Part shown: one piece after another, positions 63,104-64,000 of the stretch
How the letters are laid out: each line of letters starts with the position of its first letter
Position numbering within the stretch: position 1 is the first letter of the stretch
Assembly: GCA_017938765.1 (NCBI GenBank)
Contig: JAGBAX010000022.1
Span: 1-64,000, forward strand
DNA length: 64,000 bases
Origin: Alistipes sp.
Lineage (GTDB): Bacteria > Bacteroidota > Bacteroidia > Bacteroidales > Rikenellaceae
Direction: 5' to 3'
Program-made: the position numbers and the translations under genes
Notes under the pieces: generated by a model
The model's input: only the letters and a program-made list of their open reading frames with translations
Told to the model about the DNA's origin: nothing
Database searches by the model: none

Positions 63104-64000
63104 ATGAGAAAAATTCTTACCCTTGTTTTAGCTGTTGTAACTCTCTGTGCAACAGCTAAAACGCATATAGAGTACAACCCATTTAGCCTCTCGGTAGATG
63201 GGCAGCGGGTTGTTACAGCCCCAGCTGAGGGATTGTGGTCTGTGGCGACCGATTGGACAGATGGCTGGATGACAGATTGGCACCACGCCTCGCCAGAGCG
63301 AACTGAGAGGGTTGGGGAGTGGACTGTTCTGCACGGAAAGATAACACTTGACAAGGGTACACTTCTTCTTCGGGATAGCTACCGCGAGGTTGAGGGTGGA
63401 AAAGTAGAGTGCCGCAGGCGTTTTGAGTGGCGGGGTAGCGAGCCGCTTGAGAGGGTAACGCTCTCTGTGCGACTTAATGTTGTGGGTCAGACACTTATGC
63501 CTTGCCTACCCGGAATATTGTACTACGGAAATAAGAATGGCGCGAAGGTAAATTCTGATATCATCCCCGTATATAATGGCACAGCGGGCGAGTTCGCTAT
63601 TTTTGAGGAGCACCGCTATCCTATGCCCTTTGCGATGCTTGAGTCTGGGGCGGAGGGGTATGCCGCTGCGCTGCACACTACGCCAAGTCCAGTTCGTGGC
63701 GCTGTGCTTAGTGACCAGTGGTGGTCGTTAGGCGTTGAGGCCTTTGAGGGCTATAGCCAGTTGGTGCTCTATTCGGGTGCTATAGGCTATAATGGGGTGC
63801 ATAGCGTAGCAAAGGCGCTGCAGAAGCGACCTATGCCGTACGATGACACATACATAACCCTTGAGCCACAGCAGATTATAGAGAAGCAGTTCTTCGTTGA
63901 GCTATATCCCGTCTCTCGCGAGGGTAGTGGCTTTCAGCGGCCTATTTACACCTCTCTTGACCTTCATAAACCATATAATGCCGAGCGTTTCCCGACTTTT
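63104..64000 (+). CDS. Secreted protein of unknown function, cut by the window end
   Basis: The ATG at 63104 begins MRKILTLVLAVVTLCATAKTH, a signal peptide, and the frame is open to 64000 (299 codons with no stop), so the gene continues beyond the window. Visible parts are beta-rich with many Trp (LWSVATDWTDGWMTDWHH), a conserved-looking CLPGILYYGNKNGAK and a FAIFEEHRYPMPFAMLESG stretch. It is translationally coupled to the GH3 gene (2-nt gap) and probably acts on the same substrate. I do not recognise the family; a glycan-active enzyme is a guess. Confidence 0.75.
   Translation, partial: MRKILTLVLAVVTLCATAKTHIEYNPFSLSVDGQRVVTAPAEGLWSVATDWTDGWMTDWHHASPERTERVGEWTVLHGKITLDKGTLLLRDSYREVEGGKVECRRRFEWRGSEPLERVTLSVRLNVVGQTLMPCLPGILYYGNKNGAKVNSDIIPVYNGTAGEFAIFEEHRYPMPFAMLESGAEGYAAALHTTPSPVRGAVLSDQWWSLGVEAFEGYSQLVLYSGAIGYNGVHSVAKALQKRPMPYDDTYITLEPQQIIEKQFFVELYPVSREGSGFQRPIYTSLDLHKPYNAERFPTF

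Overview
The window is a chromosomal segment from a member of the Bacteroidota, most likely order Bacteroidales (perhaps Rikenellaceae/Alistipes-like; the family is a guess). The evidence is the promoter type (-7 box TAnnTTTG, several with TTTG 19-20 nt upstream), mostly A-rich leaders without Shine-Dalgarno sites, DUF4252 and BspA-type LRR proteins, secreted acetyl-xylan-esterase-like hydrolases, zinc-free uS14 and bL36, and a str-S10-spc-alpha cluster lacking tuf. No rRNA, tRNA, CRISPR array, transposase or phage gene was seen.

Layout. 1-2.8 kb: a small protein, then an ECF sigma factor operon (sigma, anti-sigma-like membrane protein, outer-membrane barrel, DUF4252). 2.8-6.3 kb (minus): a signal-less LRR protein co-transcribed with a plug-less TonB-receptor-like barrel. 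6.4-9.9 kb: a divergent ClpX-like AAA+ ATPase, a DUF975 membrane protein, hpf and a Xer recombinase. 9.96-33.85 kb (minus): twenty same-strand genes with gaps of 51 bp or less, from leuS down to an EEP-fold phosphatase. In this run housekeeping genes (leuS, prfA, xseAB, a Rel protein with a degenerate hydrolase site) are interleaved with two scavenging modules: five tandem secreted esterases, and three tandem secreted calcineurin-like phosphoesterases with a ribulokinase, two tandem FAD oxidoreductases and an EEP phosphatase. 34-36.1 kb: a secreted PHP-domain protein and a secreted esterase.

36.7-55.2 kb (plus): the ribosomal protein super-cluster (rpsL, rpsG, fusA, rpsJ, rplC ... rpsD, rpoA, rplQ, with secY, map, infA and rpmJ). 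It is split between rpsN and rpsH by a strong hairpin terminator, a new promoter and a foldable leader. Its upstream flank carries a large nested inverted repeat, and its downstream flank carries a cruciform element and terminator. 55.5-60.7 kb: pgk, a TonB_C-like protein flanked by an 82-bp partial duplication, and a minus-strand ABC transporter/GntR operon with a clear operator palindrome over its start site. 60.7-64 kb: a secreted GH3 beta-glucosidase coupled to a secreted protein cut by the window end.

How the genes may work together. The esterases, GH3 enzyme, PHP protein and phosphoesterases all carry export signals, which fits a gut commensal that strips acyl, glycosyl and phosphate groups from complex substrates; the cytoplasmic kinase and FAD enzymes could process released products. 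No susC/susD pair is present, so none of this is a standard polysaccharide utilisation locus. The most promising undescribed candidates are the kinase/FAD/phosphoesterase module, the divergent ClpX-like ATPase, and the LRR/plug-less-barrel pair.
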